NCBI GenBank assembly: GCA_964035575.1
Contig: OZ037853.1
Span: 776,501 to 840,500, forward strand
Source of the DNA: Rhynchopus sp. YZ270_cl-10
Taxonomy: Eukaryota; Euglenozoa; Diplonemea; Diplonemida; Diplonemidae
Length of the DNA: 64,000 bases
Direction: 5' to 3'
Shown here: one piece after another, positions 1 through 11,228 of the stretch
Layout: each line of letters starts with the position of its first letter
Numbering within the stretch: position 1 is the first letter of the stretch
Notes under the pieces: generated by a model
The model's database searches: none
Seen by the model: only the letters and a program-made list of their open reading frames with translations
What the model was told of the DNA's origin: nothing
Translations under genes and position numbers: made by a program

Positions 1-2538
1 TGTACGCGGAGGTTGTGGAGAGATGCAACGTCGTTAATTTGGAGTTGAAATGTGACCCTCTGGTTTGGTACACCCCTGCAGCAGTTTGATGTTCTTGGCG
101 TTTACACTTCGGCCTATAAACCGGGAGATACCGCATGTCTGAATGGTAGAGAGACATACTGCTCTCCTCCCACCAGCAAGGGTACACTGTCGGAAGATGT
201 ACCTGAGGGGGTTTTTGATAGGGTGTGTTGTCCTATGTCGGGTCTGCGTTAGGGAGGAGTTTGGATGAGGACGAATCGTTTGTGGGATACGGAGCTGCTT
301 GCTTTCTGGGATCACGAGTGCTGTAGAGTCGGGCTGGAGGTCCCTCAAGAAGAATGTTACGAACCGATTCCATCCCAACTGAGAGAAGAAGAGTCTAAAC
401 GGACGCGAGTTTTTCGAACACGGGGATGCATCGTATGCAGGTGGACAATGCGGATGTGTCGCAGCTATTAACAAAGGTCAGTCCCAGTGTTTTCTTCCGG
501 TGTGCGTTTTCGGCGTGTGAAGTAATAGGGGATGACAGTCATGGTAGAATGGGTCCCAACAGGAGAGCTGCGGGTCTGACACGAGGTGAATGGAGCCCCG
601 AGCTGATCGAGAACAGACAAGGCGACGAAGGTCGACCAGGTGCGGGGCAGCATGTCGGCACTCATGTCAGCGCAATGGGCCGCGTGTAACGAATGTTTTT
701 GGGTTAGTTAAGTGATCTCTGCGTTATTAGGACGCGTCAGTGTATTTGTTCAGTGAATCGTTGGCCCATCTTTAGTTTAAAGTAGACCTCTGCTAATTGG
801 AGGGATTTTGTGGTTCAGCTCTATGAGCAGTCCCTAGGGGGTTTGGGTGCAATCAACGAAAAAACCTTTTTTCCTTTTACTTACCTATCAGAGTTACTAT
901 TTTTATTCCTACAAGCGTAGCTTAAAGGAGAAATAGTTCCTCAGATACGGTCGCCAATCACCCCTCAAACAGGGTAATTGTGCAATCAACGAAAAAACCT
1001 TTTTTCCTTTTACTTACCTATCAGAGTTACTATTTTTTCACGAAAACCGAGTTTTCGTCACCTGTGGGTGGTCGTAGGATCGAAATTTGTGAAAAATTTT
1101 CACTTTTTTTTTTTGACCCAAAAAATTTTTTTTCGACAAGGCAACGGGAAAAATGACTAAGGGGAAAGGGGAAAAAAGGGAAAAACGGGAATTTTGAGGA
1201 TCCTCTATTTTGAGGATCATTTTCAGTCACATTTTACCTTAGCAAAATCTGAAAAAAAAATTTTTTTTTTCGAAAAATTTTTAGACCCCTGGGGTGGGTC
1301 TTGGGGCACCGAAAAATGCAAAAAAACGTAAAAATCGGGTGTTTTGAGCATCTGTGGTTACACCATATACACGTCTGTAACCCCACATAGGCCCAGTACC
1401 ATGGTTTCGTTAGCCCTTGTGGCATGCCCTCCTGCAGTTTCCTGCTCATCGGCGGCCTCTAGTCCGTGTGGACTTGGGCCACTACCAGCTTCCGGAGGAG
1501 CGACGCTCACGTGCGAGCGTCGGACCGGTCACTGCTCTGGGTGCCATGTGCTCTAGCCAATTCTTGACGAGGATGGGGGTGCAGACCGCCAAGTCCGGAC
1601 GGTCGGAGGGAACCTTCCCCACCGCACGTCAGTTCTCCTAGCTCTTTGTGACTTGACTCGTGCCGTGCTGGTGTCTACAAGCTTCAACCTCTTCTTGTGA
1701 CCCACCGAGCACGCAGCCAACAGTGCGTCAAACCCTCAAGATCCTGTAGCACCGAGGGTGTGTGAGCCCCAAGCGTCTGCGCCAGGACATACGCCGTCTG
1801 CCATCAAGCGGAGGGTGCTCCAGTACTCCTCAGGTGTCTCACCCACGGTCGTACGCCCTTCCGGCAAGGATTCCCGAAAGACTTCTTCACTGGCATCGTG
1901 AACAGTCGCGCGGCTCACATAGACTTTTTCGACGCCCTCCGCTCAATGTGATCGCTGCCTTCTCCCTCTACGCCCCACCCTTCAAGAACACGGAGACTCG
2001 CAAGCTGCAAGTAATTTGAGGTGTTCTGCGAGCCGAAACGGTTCATCTTCGAAGATATGGACAGTGTGCGCACTACTTTCCGCAGGAAGAACGGCCTATT
2101 TTGGGCTCCGACCTCTGAGGGAAGACAGCTACAGTGGGATATTTCGGTTTCCTCAATTTTTTATAAAAAAGCGAAAATCTGCCTATGTGCTTGAAAAATG
2201 CTGTGCATTTTTGGTAGAATTTTTTAAAAATTGCTATACTCCCCTATGACTGGACCCAACTCCCCTCACTCTTTTTTTGGTCAAAAACACCCCAAATTTT
2301 TCTACCGTTTTTTCCGTTTTTTCCGTTTTTGACCTTTTTAGACACCCTCCTCTATTCAAAAAAAATATTTATTTATCAAAAACCCCCCATGGATATCATA
2401 CATGATAGGTCTGGGACATCTGGGGTCTGATTTTTCCTGGGTTCTGCTGCTCTGTCAATTTGTTTCCTGTGCGGTTAACAAAGGAGTACGTGAAAACCCT
2501 CGGATCGACGGCAGTGCGTCGAGCACCATCGCAGCCTA
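1..2538. other. Gene-free stretch with a 59-bp direct repeat
   Basis: No open frame here resembles a known protein and none shows coding-like composition. Seen directly: a block of about 59 bp (847-905) recurs almost exactly at 980-1038, and T/A-rich tracts fill 1080-1320 and 2150-2390. The GC-richer part, 1400-2010, could be degenerate coding or element DNA, but I recognise nothing in it. Confidence 0.5.
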
Positions 2539-2649
2539 ATGGTGGCAGTATTGGGAGCCCATTGGAATACGCAAAATACATCAAAATACACGTGTATTTT
2601 GATGTATTTTGCGTATTCCAATGGGCTCCCATCACAATACTGCCACCAT
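2539..2649. repeat. Near-perfect hairpin (inverted repeat, ~53-bp arms)
   Basis: The left arm 2539-2591 and right arm 2592-2649 are reverse complements centred on ACACGTGT. They are broken only by a small 5-nt asymmetry in the right arm. It looks like a MITE or fold-back element. No clear target duplication is visible. Confidence 0.85.
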
Positions 2650-3037
2650 TCTTGTAGTCTCCCCTCCGTCTTACCGAGGATGGAGAAAGTGCACACGAAA
2701 CACTGGAACACACTGTGTGAATCCAAGACGTCTCTCATGCTCCCGAAGATAGCACCACAATAACACGCTTTGCGGCACAATGCTTTAGGAGGAAGGACGG
2801 GACTCTCACCCTCTATGGCGCTTCATTCCAGAAGACTTACTCCTCATGGCCCCCATCGTACGCTTGCACCACATGCCGACAAATTGCCGGTTCACCTCCC
2901 CTCAAGGACCACCACGTTTCCTCTGGGCCCTCAGCCTCCTCGCTCACCACCCGATCCACCCCCTTTCAGGCCCCTCCCTCCTCCTGCACACCTCCTCCTC
3001 CTCCTCCTCCCCCCCGCCCACATGACGGAAGTGTTTA

Positions 3038-5473
3038 ATGTCTGAGAGAGGGCGTGCTCCGACTGTGCCCTCTGGGCATCGTGGTGTTGGCCAGGCGTTG
3101 TCCCGAGGGAACTCCCAACGCAAACAGCAGGGTGTGTCGCAAAGGGGTCGCCCACTACACCCTGAGCGGGGGCTAGCGAACAGCGACCTGCGGGCGCCTG
3201 GCGACGCGCTGAGTACATGCACCTCCACGTCGTCGCTCGCGGAGTTGAATAGAACTGCGAGAAGCACCGCCACCCAGGCCATCCAACAACTCCATCCAAA
3301 ATACCAACAGGCCGTCTCCGAGCTGTGCAGGTACATGAACACACAGTGCCAACGCACCCCAAACCCTTCCGCGGTGGAGCTCATTAAGGAGTGGGCGGAT
3401 GTACAGCTGTCGAAACATCCGCTATCTAATGTCAGCCTTGTACGCAATACACGGGACCTACGTTTGCATGAAGCAATGTCTGGGAGGGAGAAGCGTGGGG
3501 CATCTCCGGCACGCTCGGCTGCGCAGCACAACCTGAAGGCCAACCTCGAGGCGCTGTCGGACCAGGAGATCCACTGCCTTGCGGAGGCGCTGGGCAACCA
3601 TCTGCGCACCTCAAGCGTTGTGTACACGAAGTTCACTCAGCACACCTTCCGGAGGTTCCTCGAGGTCAATGCAGTTGCCCTGGTACCTAATGCCGACAAG
3701 ATCTTCACGGCACTAGACGGAGATGGGTCCGGCGACCTCGACTTCCGAGAGTTCATGGCAGCCCTGCTAAGCGCACGCCACTTCATGGAGCAGGACACAC
3801 GGAACACAACGGAAAAACCCGCTTCCACAGCAACACCTACACCGCTGCGAGCGAAATCCGCACCATTGATCAAGACGGGACATCAGTCGCATTTCTATGA
3901 AAAACGGAAGAAGGCGATTCTCACTGCCACTTCTACGGACCCACCTGCCAATCCACTGTCGCCGGTTGGCTGCGGCAACGACACAACGGAGGTGTTAGCG
4001 CACATTGCAGGCGTGCGTGGTGAGGTGCACATCCTCTCTATGATCGGCTCCCCCACAGACGACGACCTCGACCTACTCGAACAAAAACGCCTCTACTACG
4101 ACGGACTCAAGACAAAGCTCGCAAAGCTCCTCCTCGCCATCACCCCACCCGCGCAAATGGAGGAATCACAAAGAACACACTGGGAGGACCTGCTCTCATG
4201 GCTCACCGAAGAAGGCGATGAACGGGCAGTATGTCTTTTTTTAAAAAACTGAACACACTTAAAATTAAAGCTGTCTTTACGCTTTTTGATTCCTCCCTAC
4301 CCTTATAAGCGCGCCACTCAGGAACAATGGATGCGGTTTATGGAAAAAAAGTAATTAGTTTGGGTACATTTAGTCCCTATTATACCTTCTATTCAGTAGA
4401 ATAGTGTGTGTACCTGAGTGTGGGGATGCGTTCAAGAATTAAACTCTTCCCCCCCAAACCCCCTTTTTCGTCTTTGTTTTCTTTATTCAAACGGCAAGTG
4501 GATGCGTAATAATTTTGTGAATAGTGTTTTTGGGGCACCCGGATCTTCCCATAGGTGTGGCTGAATGGAGGGGCGCAAAAAGTGCGCAAGAAGTGCGAAT
4601 AATCAGCCCTCGAATTTGTGCATGAGGGAAAAGTACGCAAAAAAAAGTGCGAATCACCCCCCTCTTCAGTCACGCCATTTTAGCTTAATAATGGTGGGTA
4701 GCGTACCAACTAAACAAAAGATGGGGTTTTTTTTTATTATTTCACCCCCATTTTTCAACTTCTCTCTTCAGGGCTCTGTCGGGCTGCTCACAGCCATGCT
4801 TAATACCTTTGGCGCTGCACAGTTCGCTTCTGTCATTGAGTCTGGCGACGTCTTTGCGAACAACTGCGTCGACGGCAACCGGCACTTCCTCGAGGCCCTC
4901 CTGCACCACCAGGACGCACTCTCCGGCGCCTTCGACCGCGTCGATTTGATCACCTCTGCTTGCTTCTCCCAGGGGACACGCAAATGCGACCTCATGCTGC
5001 TACTGTTGAAGGAGGTGTCTATCAGCGGTCTCTGCCAAGACCTGCAAGAAGTACTGACAGACCTTTTCCTCGAAATTTTGCACAGCCAAGAGGAGGCACG
5101 CTACCGCCTGCAAGAACGTCTGCTGAACGACGAAGAGCTGGTGCTTGGTCTGACAGTTGAGAACTGTTTGGTGCCGTGCTGTCGTCTTGGTGATTTGCAG
5201 CTCTTTGCTCTTCTGCAGAAGCATGTCCCCTATGTGGTGAAGCCCTGGCTGCTCCTGGAAGACGGTACCGCCGCAGTCCTAGGTGCAATCATGTCGGACC
5301 ACACGGCCCTCCTCGGTGCGCTCCTCGAGCTTCCCAAGACAGATGTCAATGTCGACGTGCTTATGGATGCGGGTACACCTCTGGGTATCGCAACAGCGTT
5401 GGAACGAACAGAGATCATCAAGAAGCTGACAGAAGCGGGCGCGACCAAGAAGGTCTGCAATCTTGGGGGTTGA
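3038..5473 (+). CDS. EF-hand protein with ankyrin-like C-terminus (two exons)
   Basis: Exons 3038-4228 and 4772-5473 join in frame (codon boundary GCA/GGC) to give about 630 residues. Residues 214-245 hold one EF-hand; its loop starts at D227 and reads DGDGSGDLDFREF, with Asp/Asp/Ser/Asp/Glu at the calcium-ligand positions. The N-terminal ~150 residues are Ser/Arg-rich and low in structure. Exon 2 is Leu-rich and helical. Near its end, segments such as AVLGAIMSDHTALLGALLEL and TPLGIATALERTEIIKKL read like degenerate ankyrin repeats. The likely role is a calcium-responsive scaffold (inference); no catalytic motif is visible. The start is the first ATG after a C-rich pyrimidine tract. An upstream ATG (3022) opens a frame that ends at once. 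Confidence 0.75.
4229..4771 (+). other. Spliceosomal intron of the EF-hand/ankyrin gene (543 bp)
   Basis: The donor is GTATGT at 4229 and the acceptor is CTTCTCTCTTCAG ending at 4771. Without removal the frame ends at 4252; with removal both exons join in frame. The intron contains a copy (about 4410-4525) of a repeat also found at 45,362-45,480. Confidence 0.8.
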
Positions 5474-7308
5474 AACAGCTGATACACAAAGATTCGTCGG
5501 GCACCCTACAAAAAGTGGAGTTGACTCTGTCCTCTATCAGAACGACGGGTGAAAAGAAAAAAAAAAAAAAAATCTAGGTGGCATTGCATCAGGTGTGGTA
5601 CACATATTTGACATTTAAACCTGAGGAAGTAAGTACCCTATTGCACCTGTAGTCTTGTCATGTAACTAGTCATGCACCTTGTTGCATGACTCCTGTCAGA
5701 TTTTGACCCCGCCGTGGTTTTTTACCTGTCGAAAATGATTTGTGTGAGATCTGACTAGTCCCGTGGTGCAGGATGCGATCAAAACAAATGATACACGACG
5801 AATAACTAGAAGGGGTGTTTTCATCTTTTTTTTTAAAAGGTGCACTGTCACGGTGAGGGCTTTGTATTTCAAGTCAACTTTTTTTTTAATTCAGTTTTTC
5901 CTTTTTTGCGTTGAAGTACACCACAATAAATGGATGTCGGACTGCATGGTTGGGGTCCACCCACGGGTTTTTTTTTTTTGTATTTTAAGTCAAACTTTGT
6001 ATTCAGAACTACACTCTGTATGTGGGCCGTAGTGGAAAATCTCTTGTTGGGATGACCTGAATTAGTCTGTAGAGAGTACACTGCTAAAAAATATAAAAAA
6101 ATACCCACTACCCAAACCACTCCATGCCCCAGTGTTTTTCGAGTTGTGTGAGTTCATCTTTCAATGGTTTTCTATTCTAGCCCCTCCCCGTATTGCATGA
6201 GGAAAGCTCTTACGAGTTTTTTTTTCTGTTTCTATTTTTCCCCTTCTCTTTTTTTTTCTGTTTTCTTTTTCCCGTTTTGCACTTTCCAATTTTTTTTTCT
6301 TCTTTACGCGTCTAGCAACCGTTTGCAGAGGGGGGTATAAAAAAATGCACTTGATCAGTGCGACAAAAAAAAAAAAGTACATATTTGCGTGCCTGATTCA
6401 GTGCTCTCTGGGGGTTCGATAACCCTCGGATAACCCTAGTGCCTCTGCGTGCGTTGATGGAAGCTTCAACGTCGTGCAAGGTACGCTGTTCACGAGAGGG
6501 GGGGGATTTTTCAAGTCAACTTTCTTTCTTTCTTTGCCTTTCTTGTGTTAGTTTTAGTTTTATAGTGTCTTTTTGTGGGGCGTGGTGGAGGGGGGGGTGG
6601 GGAAAAAGGAGCGTCACTGTTTCTGCAGCAACACGCTTGAAGAATAGGGCGATTTTTTTACTCATTTTTGGTGCTTTCGGAAATCGATAACGACCTGTCA
6701 ATATTGACCCCTCCCGGAGCACCATAATAGCTAAACACACGAAGATTAGGTTCAATCTCGTAACCGCTCCCCCTTACCACCCCCATACCCCCCAGACTGC
6801 AGACTAAGAAATTATTTAATTAATTACCATACCCACCCGATTATTTTTGAAAATGGGCCCCACGTATAAGGAACCGGCTCATATTTTTCAAAATTTAAGT
6901 GGTCAAAAAATTGTCCAATTTTCGAGATTGACCCCACCACTGCACGGGCGGATCCCAAAAATGCAAATAAGGACCCTTTTCAACAACCTTCCTTCACCCC
7001 CCCTGTAAGGGTAACCGAAGGTGAAGTCAATATTACAAACCCGGATTTTGAGGAAATTTTTGGCCGAAAATGGGCCCCAGCTATTAGTGACCGGGCTCAT
7101 ATTGTCCAAAATTTAAGTCATTAAAATTGTGTCCATTTCTTCAGATTGACCCCACCACTGACGGTGGGATCGGCCCGAAAATGCAAGTAACGGCGTTTTC
7201 GCCTGCATTGTTCGTTACGAAACCCCGTGCAGACTAGCATTTAATTAATTAATTACCAGACCCCCAATCCTTAGTCTGCAGACTGATACCCCCCCCTTTT
7301 TTTTTGTT
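5474..7308. other. Gene-free stretch, repeats and homopolymer tracts
   Basis: Contains fragments of the dispersed CACGAGAG repeat (about 5936-6000 and 6478-6530), T-rich tracts at 6210-6300, and the inverted-repeat-bounded 6786-7288 segment listed separately. No credible gene is seen. Confidence 0.6.
6786..7288. repeat. Inverted-repeat-bounded segment with two ~250-bp tandem units
   Basis: The outer ends carry AGACTGCAGACTAAG and, inverted, CTTAGTCTGCAGACT, each next to ATTTAATTAATTA. The interior holds two diverged copies of a unit containing GGGCCCCA, CGGGCTCATATT, AAAATTTAAGT and ATTGACCCCACCACTG. The same unit occurs in tandem at 36.36-36.88 kb and as scraps near 21.55 and 22.05 kb. Confidence 0.6.
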
Positions 7309-7515
7309 TTGCTCTTTTTCAAACATGGTTACCTCACAAAGAACCACTACGCCGTTTGCTCTATTTTGCATCGTGGTGTTTGGATGATTTATCAGGGTAA
7401 TTCTTGCGCAGAGCATCGCCCTTTTATTGCATCGTTATCTATCTCTCTCCCCCCACCACCACCACCACCATCACACAGTTCTTTAGCACACAAACGGCGG
7501 GAAGAAAAAAAAATA

Positions 7516-8538
7516 ATGTCCAACAGTGTGCAGCCGTCTCTGCAGGCCGCCACTGCTTATGTGGGCGCATGGTGGGAGAGGCAGGGTCTGGCCACACGGT
7601 GCTACCTTGCTGTGTGTGGGGTACTGTATGTTTTAACATTGATCGACGTGCTCAGCGTCCGTGGGGCATGCTCTGGCGGACGAATTTTGTTACAACAATT
7701 CCGCGTCTGGCGTCTTCTTACTGCACCCTTCTTCCACGTCGGCATCCTGCACCTTGTAATGAACAGTCTTGCACTGATCCAACTCTTACCTCCACTTGAA
7801 AACGAACATGGTACATCAGGGGCGCTTACCGTCTCCGCAATGTATGCACTGCTTGCACAGCTCATTGCTGTTACACCGGGGGCGTTGTTGCATATTGCCT
7901 TTGGTGTGTCAAATGGCGTCTTTGTAGAAACCTGGACATCATGCACAGTGGGGTTGTCAGGCATGCTGTTTGGCCTGCTCGCATTGGAGGTCTCTAAGGA
8001 TGAAGTCTCGTTGGGGGTGTTTAAACGGAATATCTGTGGCTACCCGGTGCCCTCGAAGGCGTATCCCTGGGTGTTAGTCCTTCTTGTGCAGGTGTTGTCC
8101 CCGATGGCGTCGTGGGAGGTGCATGTTGGTGGGATTCTTGCAGCATATCTACTCCCTCCACCAAGCAGGCTGCGCGCTGTGGTAACCAGAATCGATTCGA
8201 ATCTCCCGGCTACGGTGAAAGGGATGGTCTCGTTTGTTCCAGCAAACCGTGCCCCGTTGCCGTACTCTGGAGACGCGGGGACGTCGATTCAGGGGGGTTG
8301 GGCGTGGGCTGCGGACAATTCAAATGCAGGAAAGAAGTCGTTCCCGGGGGCAGGAAGGGCGTTGGGGGTTGGGGAAGGTGAGGCAGGAGGCGGTGGTGGT
8401 GATGTCGCGCGGCTTGCAGTGAGCTCGTCTCCTCCTGCGGGGGCGATGCGGTCTTCGTCTACTACAATCACAACGCCTTCACAGCGTTCTGCTACTCCAA
8501 AAGCGGCAAGAGTAGAGCCAGATGAAAGCATCGTTTGA
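7516..8538 (+). CDS. Rhomboid-family intramembrane serine protease
   Basis: 340 residues from ATG 7516; an in-frame ATG at 7309 would add 69 low-complexity residues and is less likely. Rhomboid signatures appear in order: VWRLLTAPFFHVGILHLVMN (loop 1, HxxxN region), GLSGMLFG with the catalytic Ser148 in GxSG, and SWEVHVGGILAAYLL with the catalytic His203. Hydrophobic segments around these give about five to six membrane passes. The family cleaves transmembrane segments of other membrane proteins. The last ~110 residues are a Gly/Ser/Thr-rich, probably cytosolic, tail outside the protease core. Pyrimidine tract plus CACACAG upstream (ending ~7479) could be a trans-splice acceptor. A long GA microsatellite follows about 50 bp after the stop. 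Confidence 0.85.
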   Translation: MSNSVQPSLQAATAYVGAWWERQGLATRCYLAVCGVLYVLTLIDVLSVRGACSGGRILLQQFRVWRLLTAPFFHVGILHLVMNSLALIQLLPPLENEHGTSGALTVSAMYALLAQLIAVTPGALLHIAFGVSNGVFVETWTSCTVGLSGMLFGLLALEVSKDEVSLGVFKRNICGYPVPSKAYPWVLVLLVQVLSPMASWEVHVGGILAAYLLPPPSRLRAVVTRIDSNLPATVKGMVSFVPANRAPLPYSGDAGTSIQGGWAWAADNSNAGKKSFPGAGRALGVGEGEAGGGGGDVARLAVSSSPPAGAMRSSSTTITTPSQRSATPKAARVEPDESIV

Positions 8539-8584
8539 GGAGAGAAGAAGAAGAAAAAAATTGTGGATAAGAAATGTGGATAAG

Positions 8585-8723
<139 letters not shown>

Positions 8724-8794
8724 GGACAGTAGCCACGGAATCCTATGAAGAGCTTTGGGGGGGGGGGCGAGGTGGCTGCGTGGAGTTCACAAAA

Positions 8795-8905
8795 AAGGTG
8801 TCCACCACACACAATATTGTCGATTTTTCAAAAAAAAAAATACAAAATTGTGGCAACACAACCGAGGCACAACTACACTACTCCAACACTGTATCAAAGA
8901 AATGA
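8795..8905 (+). repeat. Poly-A-ended short modules
   Basis: Two successive modules. The first ends in a 10-A run. The second starts TGTGGCAACACAACCGAGGC, continues ACTACACTACTCCAACA and ends in A-rich DNA. The same module occurs at 9185-9250, 53,125-53,180 and 56,135-56,220. Confidence 0.65.
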
Positions 8906-9184
8906 AAAAAAAAGGGGGTCCAAAAAAAGACAACCATTTGCCATAAACGAAGTCTTGACTGTGATATCTGAACATCCATATGGGTAGCCTGATGGGGTAG
9001 CGAAGTCAAGAGACGAACACTACAACGGGGGAAAGAGGGGAGGGGGAGGGTAAACATGATGAGGGAACAGTGCTCCCGCAGCGTCGGCTGCGCGTAGAAT
9101 GTAACCATAAGGAGAAAGGGTCTTTTTGTTTTTCCTTTTTTTTTGAAAAGAATGTGGGGGTAGAAGGTAAAAGACAGTGGAAAT

Positions 9185-9250
9185 TGTACAACTCTGTTGG
9201 CAACACAACCGAGGCAACTACACTACTCCAACAAATTTATCGAAAAAAAA
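9185..9250 (+). repeat. Poly-A-ended module (GGCAACACAACCGAGGCAAC)
   Basis: Same module as at 8840-8905, ending in a run of A. It lies in a gene-free stretch, 8722-9782, which also holds a CACTTTCAACTT repeat scrap at about 9310-9330. Confidence 0.6.
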
Positions 9251-9782
9251 TCGGGTTTTATTTTTATAACCCGCAGAGAACACCAGCGCCTGCGTCCGCC
9301 CCGATGAATGACGAGGCACTTTCAACTTCCATTTCTTGTTTTATTTTATTTTATATCCCAGACGCGAGAACTTGCCAAACGAGAAAGAAGGGGGGGATGG
9401 CTGCACCGTGTTTGCAAAAGCCTGCACAGCAGTCAGGAGAAGAGAAAGGGAGTGGGGGAGGGGAAGGGGCACGTGGACAGTCTGATTTTTTAAGTGATTG
9501 TCGACAACAAAAAAAAATGCAACAGAACGAAAATAGAACCGACGTTTCCTAATTTAAAAAAAGGGAGTGAATGGGATGAAGGAAGCCTACACACTTCAGA
9601 CACGAAGACATAAAAGCATGACACAAGAAATATTTTCCTTTTAGGTGACACAGCACGAGAGGCTGAGGGTCATCTTATAAACCATGCGTTTTCTTTTTTC
9701 TCTCTTTTCTTTTCTTTTCTTGGCAGATCATTTCCTGCCAGTACTAAAATAAAAGAGGGGGTGGGTGTTTAGTTTTGAATGA

Positions 9783-10321
9783 AGTCAGTCACCTCCGTTC
9801 CTGCCAAGTGTTTCTCTGGTGAGGCGTTTGCACTTTCAACTTCTCCTTCTCTACACAGCAACACTTCTGCCGTGGCGCCTCTGCCTCATACAAGACATGA
9901 CGTGAGGGCGCCACCTGGACAGTGCAGACTGCTTGCGTGGAAGCTGCACCATCCAAGAGCGTCTCAGTGGTAAAGATGTGTACGTGCATCTTACCAAGCT
10001 TTCTTGATCTTGAGTGCTGACGGTGGATCCATCCCATCAGGGCTGCGTCTTGTCAGGCAGTGTGAACGGGTTGTGTTCACCCGTGCGGTGTTGTGCGTGA
10101 GGTTTGGGGACCGCTTCCTGGTACAGGGTGTGCAAAGGCACCTTGCCGTCTTGTATTTCCTGCCATCGTCTGGAGGGGTATGCAGGACTGTTCTGTGTTG
10201 TCCTCAGGGAGGTTAACTCACCCGCCACTCACCATGGAAAGTAGTTCTTTCCACACACCTTCTCCACATCAACATCACCGCAGGACAACAACAAGGGAAA
10301 CCTCAGAAACATAAAACAACA
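9783..10321 (+). repeat. 5' flank block of LRR copies 1 and 3
   Basis: About 540 bp nearly identical to 14,334-14,874. It includes CCTTCTCCACATCAACATCACCGCAG before the start codon (as a pyrimidine-rich stretch with AG), a plausible trans-splice acceptor. This shows copies 1 and 3 were duplicated with their upstream DNA. Confidence 0.85.
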
Positions 10322-11143
10322 ATGGATTTGACAATCAAGGGGTGGAACGGAGTGAAGGATACGGTGGAGCTGGGTGAGGATGACACACCTGCGGTGATGC
10401 GTCGGAAGGTGGCGTCTGCAGTGGGGTTGCCTGAAGACGGCTTTGTGATGAGTTTCGGTGGGGTGGCGATGGACGAAGGATACGACATGACGCAGTTGAG
10501 TGCTGGAGACACGGTTGTGTTGACGAAGGTGAAGAAATACGAGGCCAGAGCAGCACTTCATGCGTTGGGTGAGACTGACATCACTGCTGAGAGGCTGGAG
10601 ACTGTGAGGGATCCTGAGGTGGCACGTTTGCTTCTGCAGGCGGAGGTTGCGACGGTGATTCCTGATTGCTTCTTGAAGAGGACATCGTTGACGAGTCTTG
10701 ATCTGAGTGCTGAGTCTGTTGTGACTCAAATTGGGTACAACTTTCTTTTTGACTGCAAATCATTGACAAGCATCGACCTCTCTGGGTTGATCCATGTTAC
10801 AGAAATTGAGCACGGCTTCCTAGATGGATGCAGTTCTTTGTGTTCACTGGACTTAACACCACTCAGCAATGTTACACAACTTGGACACAGCTTCCTTCAT
10901 GGATGCAGTTCTTTGCATACACTGGACTTTACACCACTCAGCAGTGTCACAGAGATTCACCCCTGCTGCTTCCTTCTTAGCTGCACTTCGTTGAGGAGCA
11001 TCTACCTCACCGGCTGCAGCGATGTTGTGTCGAGCACAGTAAGGAGGCAAGAGCTGTGGCATTTAGTGGTTGAATCCCGTCCGAAACGCAGCAGAGACGA
11101 GCCACTTGAGGAATCCCGGAAGCGACTGAGACACGCAGAGTGA
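10322..11143 (+). CDS. UBL-LRR family copy 1
   Basis: 273 residues, and the reference description for the family. Residues 1-68 align with ubiquitin-like folds (DLTIKGWNGVKDTVEL, then an amphipathic helix, then GDTVVLTKV). Residues 69-112 are a helical linker (RAALHALGETDITAERL). BspA/LRR_5-type repeats of ~24 residues follow (FLxxCSSLxxLDLxPLSxVTxIG), here five. The last 25 residues, with KRSR and RKRLR clusters, look like a bipartite nuclear localisation signal. No signal peptide or membrane segment is seen, so the protein is probably intracellular. Residues flanking the FL pair in units 1-5 (two before/two after) are DC/KR, YN/FD, HG/DG, HS/HG and CC/LS. Function is not known from the sequence; protein-protein recognition is the natural guess. 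Confidence 0.85.
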   Translation: MDLTIKGWNGVKDTVELGEDDTPAVMRRKVASAVGLPEDGFVMSFGGVAMDEGYDMTQLSAGDTVVLTKVKKYEARAALHALGETDITAERLETVRDPEVARLLLQAEVATVIPDCFLKRTSLTSLDLSAESVVTQIGYNFLFDCKSLTSIDLSGLIHVTEIEHGFLDGCSSLCSLDLTPLSNVTQLGHSFLHGCSSLHTLDFTPLSSVTEIHPCCFLLSCTSLRSIYLTGCSDVVSSTVRRQELWHLVVESRPKRSRDEPLEESRKRLRHAE

Positions 11144-11228
11144 CGCCGCCAGCTGCGCACTGCGACCTCGAAGCTGCACGACGCACACCCTCACAGGCCA
11201 CTCCTCCCGCAAAGCACTGCAGGCAACA
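11144..11228 (+). repeat. Conserved 3' flank of UBL-LRR copies
   Basis: Begins right after the stop with GCCGCCAGCTGCGCACTGCG and is shared by nearly every family copy. Copies 2, 4, 5, 6 and 8 carry a longer version, extending ~100 bp through a CAGCGGCTGCGGGCGGGCAG segment. Confidence 0.85.

Noticed and set aside
34-689. Overlapping short open frames at the window start
   Set aside because: Up to 146 codons on both strands, no motifs, no plausible start context or splice structure.
10229-10729. Long antisense open frames over every UBL-LRR copy (e.g. MSHNRLSTQIKTRQRC...)
   Set aside because: They are present because the sense strand is conserved; their length and ends vary between copies and they have no recognisable domain.
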